Counted from the stretch's first letter, positions 36,135 to 46,406 are shown. The stretch is DNA of 64,000 bases from Ruminococcaceae bacterium KH2T8 (GCA_900111435.1 FOIY01000002.1:310001-374000); one strand, 5' to 3'. The notes: generated by a model not told the origin, from the letters alone. Made by a program: numbers and translations.

Positions 36135-36352
36135 GTGAAGAAAAATTCGTATACGAGGATGCGGTAGCAGAACTCGAGAAGATAGTTGAAAGGCTCAGTA
36201 ACGGCAACGTATCACTTGATGATTCGCTCGCACTTTATACAAGAGGCGTAAAGCTCGCTTCAGAGTGTGATAAGAAGCTTAGCGAAGTCGAGAAGAAGAT
36301 ATCCGTGATAAATAAGGATACTCTCGAAGAAGAGCCTTTCGAGGAGGAATGA
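36131..36352 (+). CDS. xseB: Exodeoxyribonuclease VII small subunit
   Basis: A 73-residue helical protein with the family pattern YEDAVAELEKIVERLSNGNV, SLDDSLALYTRGVKLASECD and KLSEVEKKI. It overlaps xseA by four bases and precedes the prenyltransferase gene by three. Confidence 0.95.
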   Translation: MSEEKFVYEDAVAELEKIVERLSNGNVSLDDSLALYTRGVKLASECDKKLSEVEKKISVINKDTLEEEPFEEE

Positions 36353-36355
36353 TCA

Positions 36356-37246
36356 ATGGCAACGGCAAAGGAGATCATAGAATCTTCGATCGAATGGATA
36401 GAAACCTCACTTACTGATGTATTTCCCGAGAGCCTTAAGGACGATATCACCGTTAAGGCTTCTTTGTATAGTCTCATGGCAGGCGGCAAGAGGATCAGAC
36501 CCTGCCTTATGTATGTGACTGCTCTTATGCTTGATTGCGATACGGACGAAGTGCTTCCGTTTGCGAAAGCTCTCGAGATGATTCATACATATTCTCTTAT
36601 CCACGACGATCTTCCGGCTATGGATAATGATGACTTAAGACGCGGTAAGCCGACTTGCCATAAGGCCTTCGGAGAGGGTATAGCACTTCTTGCCGGAGAT
36701 AATCTCCTTAACAGAGCATATGAGATCTTATTCGATGCATGCCTTTCAGGAGATATGAGAAAGATAAGAGCTGCTGGACAGATAGCCGCGAAAGCGGGTA
36801 TCGGCGGTATGATAGGCGGTCAGAGCATCGATCTTGATTCAGAAGGCAAGACGATCACTCTTGATACACTCTATGAGCTTCAGGAGAAGAAGACCGGTGC
36901 GCTTCTTTCGGCTGCTTGTGTGACTCCTTGTTATCTTGCAGGCGTTGCGCCCGATGTCCAGTCGATCATTCAGGAATTCTCCGAGCATTTAGGTCTTATG
37001 TTTCAGATCCAGGATGACATACTTGATGTTATGGCAGATCAGGAGAAGCTCGGAAAGACCGTCGGTAAGGATGAGCGTGACGGCAAGGCTACTTTCGTAA
37101 CGCTTCTTGGTCTTGAAGAGGCAAAGAACAAGCTCGATGAAGAAGTTACGGGCTGTAAGCAGATGCTCAGAAGACTCGAGAGCTTCGGCTATGATACGTC
37201 TGATCTTGAGACAATTGTAGATTTTTTGGCAGAGAGGGATTACTGA
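36356..37246 (+). CDS. ispA: Polyprenyl (farnesyl/geranyl) diphosphate synthase
   Basis: It condenses IPP with allylic diphosphates. The 296-residue protein has GGKRIRPCL, the first Asp-rich motif DDLPAMDND with bulky residues before it, GEGIALLAGDNLL, GGQSIDLDSEGK and the second Asp-rich motif QIQDDILDVM. Length and motifs fit the bacterial FPP synthase group; exact chain length is inferred from the family. Its product feeds undecaprenyl carriers. It is adjacent to dxs. Confidence 0.93.
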   Translation: MATAKEIIESSIEWIETSLTDVFPESLKDDITVKASLYSLMAGGKRIRPCLMYVTALMLDCDTDEVLPFAKALEMIHTYSLIHDDLPAMDNDDLRRGKPTCHKAFGEGIALLAGDNLLNRAYEILFDACLSGDMRKIRAAGQIAAKAGIGGMIGGQSIDLDSEGKTITLDTLYELQEKKTGALLSAACVTPCYLAGVAPDVQSIIQEFSEHLGLMFQIQDDILDVMADQEKLGKTVGKDERDGKATFVTLLGLEEAKNKLDEEVTGCKQMLRRLESFGYDTSDLETIVDFLAERDY

Positions 37247-37247
37247 T

Positions 37248-39131
37248 TTGGAATACAGATATCTAAATGATGATCTGACACCGGATTATCTTCATACTTT
37301 AAATGCATCCGATCGTAAGGCTCTTTGCGGTGAACTTCGCGAGAAGATCATCTCTACTGTTTCAAAGAACGGCGGTCATCTTGCATCTAATTTAGGCTGC
37401 GTTGAGCTTACTGTCGCTCTTTTGAGCGTATTTAATTACAAAAAGGATAAGATCGTCTTTGATGTAGGACATCAGTCTTATTCGTATAAGCTTCTTACGG
37501 GAAGATTCAGCAGATTTGATACATTAAGGCAGCAGGGCGGTATCTCGGGATTTCCCAGAAGATCCGAGAGTCCTTATGATGCTTTCGATACGGGTCACAG
37601 CAGCACATCTGTTTCTGCTGCTCTCGGTATGGCCAGAGCAAGGGATCTTTCCGGTTCCGATGAATATGTTATCGCAGTAATAGGTGACGGCGCCATGACT
37701 GGCGGCCTTGCATATGAAGCGATCAATGATCTAGGTCATTCCGGCTCCCGTATGATAGTTATCCTTAATGATAATGAGATGAGTATCGATAAGAATGTAG
37801 GCGGTATGTCCAGATATCTCAAGAATCTTCGTATCTCGAGCGGATATATCTCCGCTAAGAGGATGACTGAGAACTTCCTGGTCAAGAATATGCCTGTCAT
37901 CGGTAAGCCTATTACCAGATTTATCATCGCGATCAAGAACTTCTTCAGGTTCCTTATCAATAAGCAGGTTCCGTCGATGTTTGAGGATCTTGGTCTTATC
38001 TATTACGGTCCTATCGACGGTCATGATACAGAGAGCCTTATTAAAGCTCTGGATGCCGTCAAGGACTTAAGACATCCGGTACTCCTTCACGTATGTACGA
38101 AGAAGGGTAAGGGCTATTCTTTCGCGGAGAATGAACCATCCAGCTATCACGGCGTCGGTCCTTTCGATCGTGAGACCGGAGTAGGAAAGTCCAGTAAGCT
38201 CACATATACATCTGCTTTCGCAGGGGCAATGCTCGAAGTCGCAGCAAAGAACAAGAATGTTGTCGGAATCAGTGCCGCTATGGCACAGGGAACAGGTATG
38301 GATAAGTTTGCCAATAAGTTCCCGACGAGATTCTTTGATTGCGGTATCGCAGAGGAACATGCCGTAACTATGGCCGGCGGACTTTCCGTATCAGGTTACA
38401 TCCCCGTCGTTGCTATCTATTCATCTTTCCTTCAGCGTGCATATGATCAGATAATCCACGATGTATGCTTCATGAATAATCATGTTGTTTTCGCTGTGGA
38501 CAGGTCAGGCTTCGTCGGTAATGACGGTCATACTCATAACGGACTCTACGATATAACTTATCTTAATTCCGTTCCTAATATGACACTTCTTTCACCCAGA
38601 GACTATACGGAACTCAGGCTCTGCATGGATTATGCGGTAAATGACTGCAAGGGCCCATGCGCTATAAGATATCCCAGAGGATCGTCGCCTTATGAGGAGC
38701 AGGGACCGCTCAGCAAGGAAAAGAGCGAGCTTCTTAAGCCTCATGTCCTCAAGGATGAAGGTGACGATTATTGTATAGTCTCATGCGGTACTATCGGATA
38801 TCAGTGTGATATGGCAGTAGATGATCTCAAGTCTAAGGGACTTAAGGGTAAGCATATAAGCTTGACTCTGGTGAACCCTCTGCCGGTTGATGAGATCCTG
38901 GCGATCACGAAGGTCAATAAGATTTATACGGTCGAAGAAGGTGTCATGAGCGGCGGTATGGGTGAGATGCTCTGTAACCTTGTATCCTCGAAGGACCCTG
39001 CTATAAACGTAAGGGTATTTGCGGTAACAACACCCATGATCAGAGCCGGAAGCGTAGCCCAGCAGCTCAAGCAGGCAGGACTTGATGCGGAGAGTATCTC
39101 GGCAAGGATATACGACGATCTCAAAAGTTAA
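37248..39131 (+). CDS. dxs: 1-deoxy-D-xylulose-5-phosphate synthase
   Basis: The first step of the MEP isoprenoid pathway, using pyruvate, glyceraldehyde 3-phosphate and thiamine diphosphate. The 627-residue protein has GGHLASNLGCVELTVAL, FDVGHQSYSYKLLTGR, GDGAMTGGLAYEAINDLG (ThDP motif), DGHD, the FDCGIAEEHAVTMAGGLS pyrimidine-domain segment and FAVDRSGFVGNDGHTHNG. The only in-frame start near the end of the synthase gene is TTG at 37248, about nine bases after GAGAGGG. Unlike many relatives, no tlyA follows. Confidence 0.95.
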   Translation: MEYRYLNDDLTPDYLHTLNASDRKALCGELREKIISTVSKNGGHLASNLGCVELTVALLSVFNYKKDKIVFDVGHQSYSYKLLTGRFSRFDTLRQQGGISGFPRRSESPYDAFDTGHSSTSVSAALGMARARDLSGSDEYVIAVIGDGAMTGGLAYEAINDLGHSGSRMIVILNDNEMSIDKNVGGMSRYLKNLRISSGYISAKRMTENFLVKNMPVIGKPITRFIIAIKNFFRFLINKQVPSMFEDLGLIYYGPIDGHDTESLIKALDAVKDLRHPVLLHVCTKKGKGYSFAENEPSSYHGVGPFDRETGVGKSSKLTYTSAFAGAMLEVAAKNKNVVGISAAMAQGTGMDKFANKFPTRFFDCGIAEEHAVTMAGGLSVSGYIPVVAIYSSFLQRAYDQIIHDVCFMNNHVVFAVDRSGFVGNDGHTHNGLYDITYLNSVPNMTLLSPRDYTELRLCMDYAVNDCKGPCAIRYPRGSSPYEEQGPLSKEKSELLKPHVLKDEGDDYCIVSCGTIGYQCDMAVDDLKSKGLKGKHISLTLVNPLPVDEILAITKVNKIYTVEEGVMSGGMGEMLCNLVSSKDPAINVRVFAVTTPMIRAGSVAQQLKQAGLDAESISARIYDDLKS

Positions 39132-39185
39132 TCTGTATTTTTATTCAGAATAATGATTAAATAATACATGCGGAGGTGCAGTATT

Positions 39186-40061
39186 ATGCGTTTCGGAATT
39201 CATGCGAATAAGACCAGGGATATCGGCTATGAAGTAGCTCAGGAACTTGCATCTGTGATGCTTAATCACGGTCACGTTCCCGTATTCAGAGAATATATGA
39301 AAGATACTGCCATCGGAAGGATGGGTGGCGTAGAGTTCGGCGGATTTGCAGACTGCGACATTATTTTCACGATCGGTGGTGACGGTACATTCCTTGGAGT
39401 CATTTCCGATTATCGTGACCTAGGTGTTCCTTTCGTGGGCGTCAACAAGGGCAGTATCGGTTTCCTGACACAGATAACCGAGGATTCCATGGAGGATGCA
39501 ATCTCGAGGATCTCCGAAGGCAGATATAGGATCATCGAAAGGATGCAGTTATCCGCAGAACTTCATGACAGCCAGGGTAACCTTAAGGGCTCGGACATCT
39601 GTCTTAATGATGTAGCCGTATTAAGAGGTGATAAGCCTCATATCGTAAAGCTCAGCCTTTATATCGATCACGAAAGAGTCGAGCGGTTTTACGGTGACGG
39701 TCTGGTTGTTGCAACACCAACAGGTTCTACGGCATATACGCTCGCAGCAGGAGGACCGCTCCTGATGCCCGGAATGGATAATATAATCATCACTCCTTTG
39801 TGCCCGCATACGCTTCAGAGCACAACTTATGTTATCGGTCCTGAGAGTGAAGTCGAGATAAGGCTCGGCAATTTTGAAACGGTACCGATCGTAAGCCCTG
39901 ACGGACACGATTTTCCGACGCTTTCACCTTATGATGTGCTCAAGATCAAAAAGCATCCTCAGAAGGTGAAGACGGTAGATCTCGGTTATACGGGATTCTT
40001 CCAGAATGTAAGACGTAAGATAGTAGCAAGGGGTAGCTTCTATGAGAACAGCCAAGAATGA
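39186..40061 (+). CDS. nadK: NAD kinase
   Basis: It phosphorylates NAD to NADP. The 291-residue enzyme has the GGDGTFLG motif (64-71), GVNKGSIGFLTQI, LNDVAVLRGDKPHIVKL (NE/ND motif) and TPTGSTAYTLAAGGPLL. GGAGG nine bases upstream picks the ATG at 39186. It overlaps argR by 20 bases. NADP produced here would serve enzymes such as gdhA. Confidence 0.95.
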   Translation: MRFGIHANKTRDIGYEVAQELASVMLNHGHVPVFREYMKDTAIGRMGGVEFGGFADCDIIFTIGGDGTFLGVISDYRDLGVPFVGVNKGSIGFLTQITEDSMEDAISRISEGRYRIIERMQLSAELHDSQGNLKGSDICLNDVAVLRGDKPHIVKLSLYIDHERVERFYGDGLVVATPTGSTAYTLAAGGPLLMPGMDNIIITPLCPHTLQSTTYVIGPESEVEIRLGNFETVPIVSPDGHDFPTLSPYDVLKIKKHPQKVKTVDLGYTGFFQNVRRKIVARGSFYENSQE

Positions 40062-40524
40062 CAGGCAGGAAATGATAATAAAGCTCATCAAAGAGCATGA
40101 TATTTCTACACAGGATGAACTGACTTCAAGAATGAAGAACAGTGGATTTACCGTAACTCAGGCTACGTGCTCGAGAGATATCAAGGAACTTGGTATCATC
40201 AAGGTCACGCTCCCTAACGGTAACTCTAAATATGCAGTCCTCGACAGGACGGGCGATATCGCTCCCGGGAGACTTCTTAATGTTTTTTCCAATTCTCTTA
40301 TCTCATGTAAGAGTGCGATGAATATGGTAGTCATAAAGACATTGCCCGGAATGGCTCAGGCTGCGGCTTCGGCGCTCGATTCGATGCATCTTCAGTATGT
40401 TGTCGGTACTATAGCAGGTGATGATACTGTATTCGTTGCTGCTCCGGGTACCGAGGAAGCTTCCGCTCTCGTCGCGACTATCGACGATATGATGAATAAC
40501 GGTATACAGGCTTCAGAAGAGTAA
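40042..40524 (+). CDS. argR: Arginine repressor ArgR
   Basis: A 160-residue arginine-responsive repressor: an N-terminal winged helix (RQEMIIKLIKEHDISTQDEL, VTQATCSRDIKELGIIKV) and a C-terminal hexamerisation and arginine-binding domain (VVIKTLPGMAQAAASALD, VGTIAGDDTVFVAAP with the Gly-Asp-Asp-Thr pocket). It lies in the conserved nadK-argR-recN order. Confidence 0.95.
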   Translation: MRTAKNDRQEMIIKLIKEHDISTQDELTSRMKNSGFTVTQATCSRDIKELGIIKVTLPNGNSKYAVLDRTGDIAPGRLLNVFSNSLISCKSAMNMVVIKTLPGMAQAAASALDSMHLQYVVGTIAGDDTVFVAAPGTEEASALVATIDDMMNNGIQASEE

Positions 40525-40525
40525 T

Positions 40526-42220
40526 ATGCTGATAAGACTCGAGATCAACAATTTTGCAGTTATCTCAGGTGCCGTCCTCGAACCCGGGGGCGGTCTTAAT
40601 GCGATCTCAGGTGAAACAGGTGCAGGTAAATCTCTCCTTATAGATGCCATCGATCTTATACTCGGCGGTAAGGCTTCCAAGAACCTGATAAGGACGGGGG
40701 AGGACACCGCATATGTTGAGGCTGTCTTCGATATATCGGGGCTTGATAACTCTCAGCTCTTAGAGATATTAAACGACAGCGGCATTGATATAGAGGATGA
40801 CCAGCTCATCATAAGCAGGCGTATCTCAAGAGACGGAAAGAGCATCGCAAGGGTCAACGGCAGGACAGTCGTTCTAGCTGTATTAAAAGCTATAAGTGCT
40901 TTCCTCGTAAATATCCACGGACAGCATGATACGCAGAAGATCTTTGATGAATCTTCTCACGTAGACCTTCTCGACAGATTCGGCGGTGCAGATCTTCTGC
41001 CATTTATATCTTCCTATGAGAAGCTTCTTTCGAAGTATAAAGAGATTGTTCTCGATATCAGAAGGCTTTCGGCGATGCCGGGCTCCATGGATGCACGAAA
41101 GGAATATCTGATCAATGCTGTCAAGGAGATCTCTGATGCATCTTTCGCTCAAGATGAAGAGGATAAACTCACATCCGAGAACAGAAGGTTCAAGATGCTC
41201 GAGAAGAATGCTTCGATTCTTTCTGAAGCAGACGAACTGATAAATTCTGAAGACGGCAGCGGATATAATGTTATCGACCGCATAAAGACTTGCGCATCGT
41301 CGATCGAAAAACTTGCGAATAATGATGATGAATATAAGGATATCGCGGATAAGCTCAGATCGCTTCTGGCAGATGCCGAGAATGTCTCTGCGGAACTCAG
41401 CGATATAGCTCAGAGCTCATCTTTCAGCCAGGAGCAGGCAGATGCTGTAACTAAGAGGCTCGGCCTTCTTTATGACCTTAAAGCTAAATATTCGTGCACT
41501 ACCGTAGATGAACTCAACAGTTTCAGATTCAAGGCTGAGGATGAACTTAATGACCTGAAGGAGAGCGGTGAGATGCTCGCGGTTCTTCGAAAGGAGAGAG
41601 CTAAGGCAGAAGCCGAACTTCTTGATGCGGCTGAAAGACTGACGTTCGAGCGCAGGAAACGCGCTGAGAGACTTTCGTTCGAGATAACAGAGCAGCTTAA
41701 GGACCTTGAGATGCCGAGAGCGAAGTTCAGTGTTGATTTCATAAGGCGTAATAAGGACAGATTCTTCTCAGCTCACGGAATAGACGATATCGTATTCATG
41801 TTCACGGCTAACCCGGGCGAAGACTCTAAGAGCCTTGCGGCTACTGCTTCAGGCGGTGAGGCATCCAGGATAATGCTCGCGATCAAATGTATCCTTTCTA
41901 ATGCTGATACTGTTCCTACTTTGATCTTTGACGAGATCGATACAGGTGTCTCCGGAAAAGCTTCTGCCGCTATAGCTAATAAGCTTCATATGCTCGCACG
42001 TGACCATCAGGTCTTGTGTGTTACTCATACTTCGCAGATCGCAGCTGCAAGTGATAATAACTTCCTCATCAGTAAGAATTCCGCTGAAGACAGTACAAGT
42101 GCTACCGTGACGCGTCTTGATGAAGAAAAGAAGATACTTGAGGTATCAAGGCTGCTGTCAGGAACCGAATCAGACGAGTCCGTCGACCTTGCTAAGAAGC
42201 TCGTGGAAGAATTCTCCTGA
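40526..42220 (+). CDS. recN: DNA repair protein RecN
   Basis: An SMC-like ATPase acting early at double-strand breaks. The 564-residue protein has Walker A SGETGAGKSLLIDAI (about 28-42), Q-loop NIHGQHDTQKIF, two coiled-coil arms, signature ATASGGEASRIMLAIK, Walker B PTLIFDEIDTGVSG and the H-loop LCVTHTSQIAA. It ends the long operon. Its last 51 bases lie antisense to the end of the convergent pseudouridine synthase gene. No SOS box was seen before it, as expected inside an operon. Confidence 0.96.
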   Translation: MLIRLEINNFAVISGAVLEPGGGLNAISGETGAGKSLLIDAIDLILGGKASKNLIRTGEDTAYVEAVFDISGLDNSQLLEILNDSGIDIEDDQLIISRRISRDGKSIARVNGRTVVLAVLKAISAFLVNIHGQHDTQKIFDESSHVDLLDRFGGADLLPFISSYEKLLSKYKEIVLDIRRLSAMPGSMDARKEYLINAVKEISDASFAQDEEDKLTSENRRFKMLEKNASILSEADELINSEDGSGYNVIDRIKTCASSIEKLANNDDEYKDIADKLRSLLADAENVSAELSDIAQSSSFSQEQADAVTKRLGLLYDLKAKYSCTTVDELNSFRFKAEDELNDLKESGEMLAVLRKERAKAEAELLDAAERLTFERRKRAERLSFEITEQLKDLEMPRAKFSVDFIRRNKDRFFSAHGIDDIVFMFTANPGEDSKSLAATASGGEASRIMLAIKCILSNADTVPTLIFDEIDTGVSGKASAAIANKLHMLARDHQVLCVTHTSQIAAASDNNFLISKNSAEDSTSATVTRLDEEKKILEVSRLLSGTESDESVDLAKKLVEEFS

Positions 42221-43120
42221 GTATTCGGGAAACAGCCGTCTCATATCTTCCGGAATATCGGACATAAAGTGCATCTTTTCATGACTGATCGGATGCTCGA
42301 ACTCGAGACTATAGGCGTGAAGAGCCTGTCTTCCGATCTTTTCGTCCTGTATCTTTGAGTTATCGAAGGAATCATCGGGATTATCTATAGAGTTCGGTCC
42401 GTATAGTCCGTCACCGATCAACGGATGACCCATCTGGGTAGAATGAACTCTGATCTGATGGCATCTGCCTGTACCGAGGATGAACTCAACCAGGGAGATA
42501 TTATCGTTTTTATCGGTCAATATAGTCCTGTAGTGAGTGGTGCATTCCTTGCCGGCAGGATCATCAGGTGTAGTAGTCTCTCTGATCATGACGGAATTAG
42601 GGCGTCTCCTGATCGGAAGATCGATCGTGCCAGAATCCTCCTGATAGATACCGTAACAGCATGCGATGTATTTCTTTCTGATCTTTATGTTGATCATCGC
42701 ATTATGGATATATCCGCTCTTTGCAACTACCATGAGTCCGCTTGTCTCGCGGTCTAGTCTCATGACAGGGTGAAGTGTCTTATCGGATAGTCTTGTAAGA
42801 ACAGAATCATCAAGATGATTATGGCAGGGATGGGTAACGATCCCTGCGGGTTTAACGCAAACTGCAATATACTCATCCTCGTATAAGATCGGTATCATCG
42901 GATCGGTATTGAGCTTGTCCTGTTCGTCCCCGTATGCTGCAAAGACCTTGTCTCCGGTTACGACGGTATCGATTATCCTTCTGTGTTCGCCGTTGACCTC
43001 TAAAGTGCCGTAAAGCTTGACTTTCTTGATCATCGTGCGGCTCATCTGAAGCCTGTCGCGCATTATGTCCCGGAGCTCTTTACCGTTATCTTCATCTGTT
43101 ACCGTAAGGTTAAATTGCAT
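42170..43120 (-). CDS. RluA/RluD-family pseudouridine synthase (copy 1)
   Basis: A 316-residue RNA pseudouridine synthase with an N-terminal S4-like region and the catalytic motif HPVMRLDRETSGLMV (Asp123). KPAGIVTHPC, GTGRCHQIRVH and MGHPLIGDGLYGP complete the family motifs. The target (23S rRNA or tRNA) cannot be assigned; a closer RluD homologue lies at 53299. AAGGAG precedes ATG. The stop codon lies inside recN, a convergent overlap of 51 bases. Confidence 0.92.
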   Translation of the reverse strand: MQFNLTVTDEDNGKELRDIMRDRLQMSRTMIKKVKLYGTLEVNGEHRRIIDTVVTGDKVFAAYGDEQDKLNTDPMIPILYEDEYIAVCVKPAGIVTHPCHNHLDDSVLTRLSDKTLHPVMRLDRETSGLMVVAKSGYIHNAMINIKIRKKYIACCYGIYQEDSGTIDLPIRRRPNSVMIRETTTPDDPAGKECTTHYRTILTDKNDNISLVEFILGTGRCHQIRVHSTQMGHPLIGDGLYGPNSIDNPDDSFDNSKIQDEKIGRQALHAYSLEFEHPISHEKMHFMSDIPEDMRRLFPEYSGEFFHELLSKVDGLV

Positions 43121-43130
43121 TTGGGTCTCC

Positions 43131-43159
43131 TTGACATATCATCATATTATTTTTACAAT
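43131..43159 (+). promoter_or_regulatory. rny promoter
   Basis: A perfect TTGACA (43131-43136), a 17-base spacer and TACAAT (43154-43159). The gap also carries promoter-like AT-rich sequence toward the minus-strand gene. Confidence 0.75.
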
Positions 43160-43226
43160 AATTCTTGGCTTATGATAGCCCATTAAATTGAACTTTGACA
43201 ACTAAATATTTGGAGGTGAGTACCCA

Positions 43227-44789
43227 ATGCAGTGGTTATTTTTAATCATTGGAGTGGTTCTCGGTGCAATTATAGGTGCAGTTTGTGTAACGATTTACTA
43301 TAAGCGCGGATTATCTGCGCAGCAGAAGCAGTTGCAGGAAGATGCAGTAAAGGCTGAGGAAAACAATAACAAGCTTATTGCAGACGCTCAGAAGGATGCC
43401 GAGAATCGCAAAAGAGAACTCCTCTTGCAGGCGAAGGAAGAGATCTCTAAGGCTCGTGTTGAATTAGAGCACGATGTCAGAGAGAAGAGACAGGAACTTG
43501 CAAGAGAGAGAAACAAGCTCGAGCAGAAGGAAGACAATGTCGATAAGATGCTTGCTAACGCAGAACAGAAGCGAGCAGAACTCGATAAGAGGCTTCAGGA
43601 TGTCGCAGAGATGCAGGCCAGGACCAAGGATCTGGAATTCAGGAAATCCAAGGAACTTGAGAGCATTTCTGGACTTTCTATCCAGGAAGCAAGGACACTG
43701 GTTCTTGAGGCCGCAGAGAGAGAGTACAGTCATGACATGGCTACCATGCTCAAGCAGATGGAAGAGAAAACTAAGCAGGATGCTGACAGGATCGCGAAGG
43801 ACATCATCGTTACTTCAATCCAGAGATACGCATCTGATTATGTTTCAGAAGCAACCGTATCTGTTGTTAACCTTCCTAACGACGAAATGAAGGGAAGGAT
43901 CATCGGTCGAGAGGGACGTAATATCCGTGCCATCGAGACCATCACCGGCGTCGATCTTATCATCGACGATACTCCGGAAGCGGTAATCCTTTCGTCTTTT
44001 GATCCCATCAGACGTGAGATCGCAAGACTTACCATCGAAAAGCTTGTTACGGACGGTCGTATCCATCCGGCAAGGATCGAGGAGATGGCAAACAAGGCCA
44101 GGAAGGAAATTAATCAGACAATCAAGCAGGAAGGTGAAAGAGCAGCCTATGAAACAGGCGTCATGAACCTTCACCCTGAGATAATAAAGCTTTTGGGTAA
44201 ACTGAAATATCGTACGAGCTTTGGTCAGAATGTTCTCCAGCATTCCATTGAGGTCAGCTGGATAGCGGCAATGATGGCCGGTGAGCTCGGTCTTGACGTA
44301 GCATTCGCCAAGAGAGCAGGACTCCTGCACGATATCGGTAAAGCAGTTGACTTCGAACAGGAAGGTACGCATATCGAGCTTGGTGCCGATATTGCCAAGA
44401 AGTACCATGAGAATGAGGAAGTCATCAATGCTATTGAAGCGCACCACGGCGATGTTGAAGCAAAGACGGCTGTTGCCTGTCTTGTTGCTGCAGCTGATGC
44501 CATCTCTGCTGCAAGACCCGGAGCAAGACGTGAGAATCTCGAGACGTATATTAAGCGAATACAGAAACTCGAGGAGATCGCTACAAGCTTCGACGGTGTT
44601 GAGAAGAGTTACGCTATCCAGGCAGGACGTGAGATCCGTGTAATTGTTTCTCCCGAGAAGGTGGGAGATGACGAGATGGTTCTCAAGGCTCGTCAGATCT
44701 GCAAGAAGATCGAAGACGAACTTGACTACCCCGGTCAGATCAAGGTCAACATTATACGTGAGACACGTGCCACAGATGTTGCTAAATAA
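43227..44789 (+). CDS. rny: Ribonuclease Y
   Basis: The membrane-bound endoribonuclease that initiates mRNA decay in Bacillota. The 520-residue protein has an N-terminal membrane anchor (about 3-24), a long coiled coil (about 30-200), a KH domain with [17 protein letters not shown] and an HD domain with His339, the His368-Asp369 pair (GLLHDIGKA) and [25 protein letters not shown] precedes ATG. Its usual neighbour ymdB lies about 7 kb away. Confidence 0.97.
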   Translation: MQWLFLIIGVVLGAIIGAVCVTIYYKRGLSAQQKQLQEDAVKAEENNNKLIADAQKDAENRKRELLLQAKEEISKARVELEHDVREKRQELARERNKLEQKEDNVDKMLANAEQKRAELDKRLQDVAEMQARTKDLEFRKSKELESISGLSIQEARTLVLEAAEREYSHDMATMLKQMEEKTKQDADRIAKDIIVTSIQRYASDYVSEATVSVVNLPNDEMKGRIIGREGRNIRAIETITGVDLIIDDTPEAVILSSFDPIRREIARLTIEKLVTDGRIHPARIEEMANKARKEINQTIKQEGERAAYETGVMNLHPEIIKLLGKLKYRTSFGQNVLQHSIEVSWIAAMMAGELGLDVAFAKRAGLLHDIGKAVDFEQEGTHIELGADIAKKYHENEEVINAIEAHHGDVEAKTAVACLVAAADAISAARPGARRENLETYIKRIQKLEEIATSFDGVEKSYAIQAGREIRVIVSPEKVGDDEMVLKARQICKKIEDELDYPGQIKVNIIRETRATDVAK

Positions 44790-44806
44790 GGTATATTCAT
44801 CCGACT

Positions 44807-44838
44807 AAAAAGACGGACTTCTGCGGTCCGTCTTTTTT
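44807..44838. terminator. Bidirectional terminator
   Basis: A 12-base-pair stem AAAAAGACGGAC/GTCCGTCTTTTT with a seven-base loop lies between rny and the convergent kinase gene, with T tracts on both strands. Confidence 0.9.
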
Positions 44839-44858
44839 ATTGTCTGTTTTTGGAAATA

Positions 44859-46406
44859 TCAGTCTTCCGTTTCGTTATTGAGCTTAGATAACTGCTCGCG
44901 GCATTTAGCCGTAGGTATCCTTATCTCGAAGACCGCACCGTGTTCCCCTTCGCCGCTTTTATTCGATGCAGTGATAGAACCGCCGTGTTCCTGTGCGATC
45001 GAATCGGCAAGAGCAAGACCGATACCGTGCTTACCGTCGGATCCTTTTGCAAATCTCTCGAAGAGGTGTTTTTGTACTTCCTCGCTGATACCGGGACCAT
45101 CGTCGCTGATCTCGAATATTACGTATTTGGAGTCATAAGTGCATTTAAAAACAACGCTGTTCTCGCAATATCTCAGGCAGTTGGAGAAGATATTCTCGAG
45201 CATACGGAATATATCACTCTCGTTAGCATAGATATAGACATCATCGATATCGAACTTATTGATGAGTTCTTTACCTGCATGAAGGAAACCGCCTCTGACC
45301 TTATCGATGACTGATTCCGTGATCTCACGTACCTCGAGCATTTGCTTCTTGACCTCGAAGTTACCGCTCCTGCTCATGTCCATCTTAGAGATAGAGAGGA
45401 GGTTCTCAACAAGGTTCGAAAGTCGTGTCGTCTCGCTTATTATGATGTCAACGGCTTCACCTTTTTTCTCGTCGTCAAAGATATCGTACTTGATACCTTC
45501 GGCATATCCCTGAATTGACATTAGAGGTGTCCTGAGCTCATGGGATGCATTCTGGAAGAACGTCTTCTGTTCCTTATCGGATTTCTCGAGTCTTGTAGCC
45601 ATCGAGTTCATCATGTCTCCAAGATCAGAGAGTTCACGGCTGACGATATGTCCGTCGATCTTATTGAAATCGCCTTTACCGATACGTGCGGCAAAGCGCG
45701 AGAGCTTTCGTGTCGAAAGGTAGAGAGGACTTGCAACTATGATACTGATGATCGCGGAAACGAGGACCGCAAATACAATCGATCTTAAGAGAGCCATATG
45801 CATGGCATTATAGAATGAATAGTAGTTACTGGAATCGACGTAGAAGAGGAGATAATACTCATCCTGGGGAGTCTGTACAAGTTCCTTTGTCTCGGGGTCT
45901 TTGAATACCAGGGGGACGAATCTGTAGTAGATCTCGCGCTCGTCATAATCGACCTTCTGCGTCGGAGTATCTGTCTCGAGTCCGTTCTCCCTGAGGATCG
46001 TTTTCAGTATATCGCTCGACTGATAGAACTGAGAAACTGAAGAAGAAGCATTGGGCCAGAGAACCGTATAAGCCTCATTCTCTTCTACGCCACTTGCGAT
46101 AAGTACTATTGAAGCATCGTTTGTGATATCAGTAGATGTGATGATCGAATTAACGAGACTGTCACGAGTAAATGATTCCGTACTGACCTGCTCGCCGAAA
46201 GCTTCCGCGAACTGCTTACACGACTGTACGGCACTCGAGATACGCTTATCACACTCATACTTGATATATGATTTGAATATAAGTTGGTTAGATATACCTA
46301 TCATGGAAACTGAGATAAGAGCCACCATGATAAGTGAAGAGTAGATATAAAGAGCTATCGGGATCCTGAAAGACTGCTTACTTTGCTTCATCTGAACTGT
46401 CTTCAT
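44859..46406 (-). CDS. Sensor histidine kinase
   Basis: A 515-residue membrane kinase. A first membrane helix (about 16-38), an extracellular sensor of about 160 residues (about 40-205) with no recognised fold, a second helix (about 208-230) and a HAMP linker are followed by the phosphoacceptor FFQNASHELRTPLMSIQGYAEG (His289) and an HATPase with N-box NIFSNCLRYCENS, DDGPGISEE and HGIGLALADSIAQEHGG. The start overlaps the response-regulator end by 29 bases; the ATG at 46391 is an alternative. The stimulus is unknown, and an envelope signal is plausible. Confidence 0.93.
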   Translation of the reverse strand: MKTVQMKQSKQSFRIPIALYIYSSLIMVALISVSMIGISNQLIFKSYIKYECDKRISSAVQSCKQFAEAFGEQVSTESFTRDSLVNSIITSTDITNDASIVLIASGVEENEAYTVLWPNASSSVSQFYQSSDILKTILRENGLETDTPTQKVDYDEREIYYRFVPLVFKDPETKELVQTPQDEYYLLFYVDSSNYYSFYNAMHMALLRSIVFAVLVSAIISIIVASPLYLSTRKLSRFAARIGKGDFNKIDGHIVSRELSDLGDMMNSMATRLEKSDKEQKTFFQNASHELRTPLMSIQGYAEGIKYDIFDDEKKGEAVDIIISETTRLSNLVENLLSISKMDMSRSGNFEVKKQMLEVREITESVIDKVRGGFLHAGKELINKFDIDDVYIYANESDIFRMLENIFSNCLRYCENSVVFKCTYDSKYVIFEISDDGPGISEEVQKHLFERFAKGSDGKHGIGLALADSIAQEHGGSITASNKSGEGEHGAVFEIRIPTAKCREQLSKLNNETED

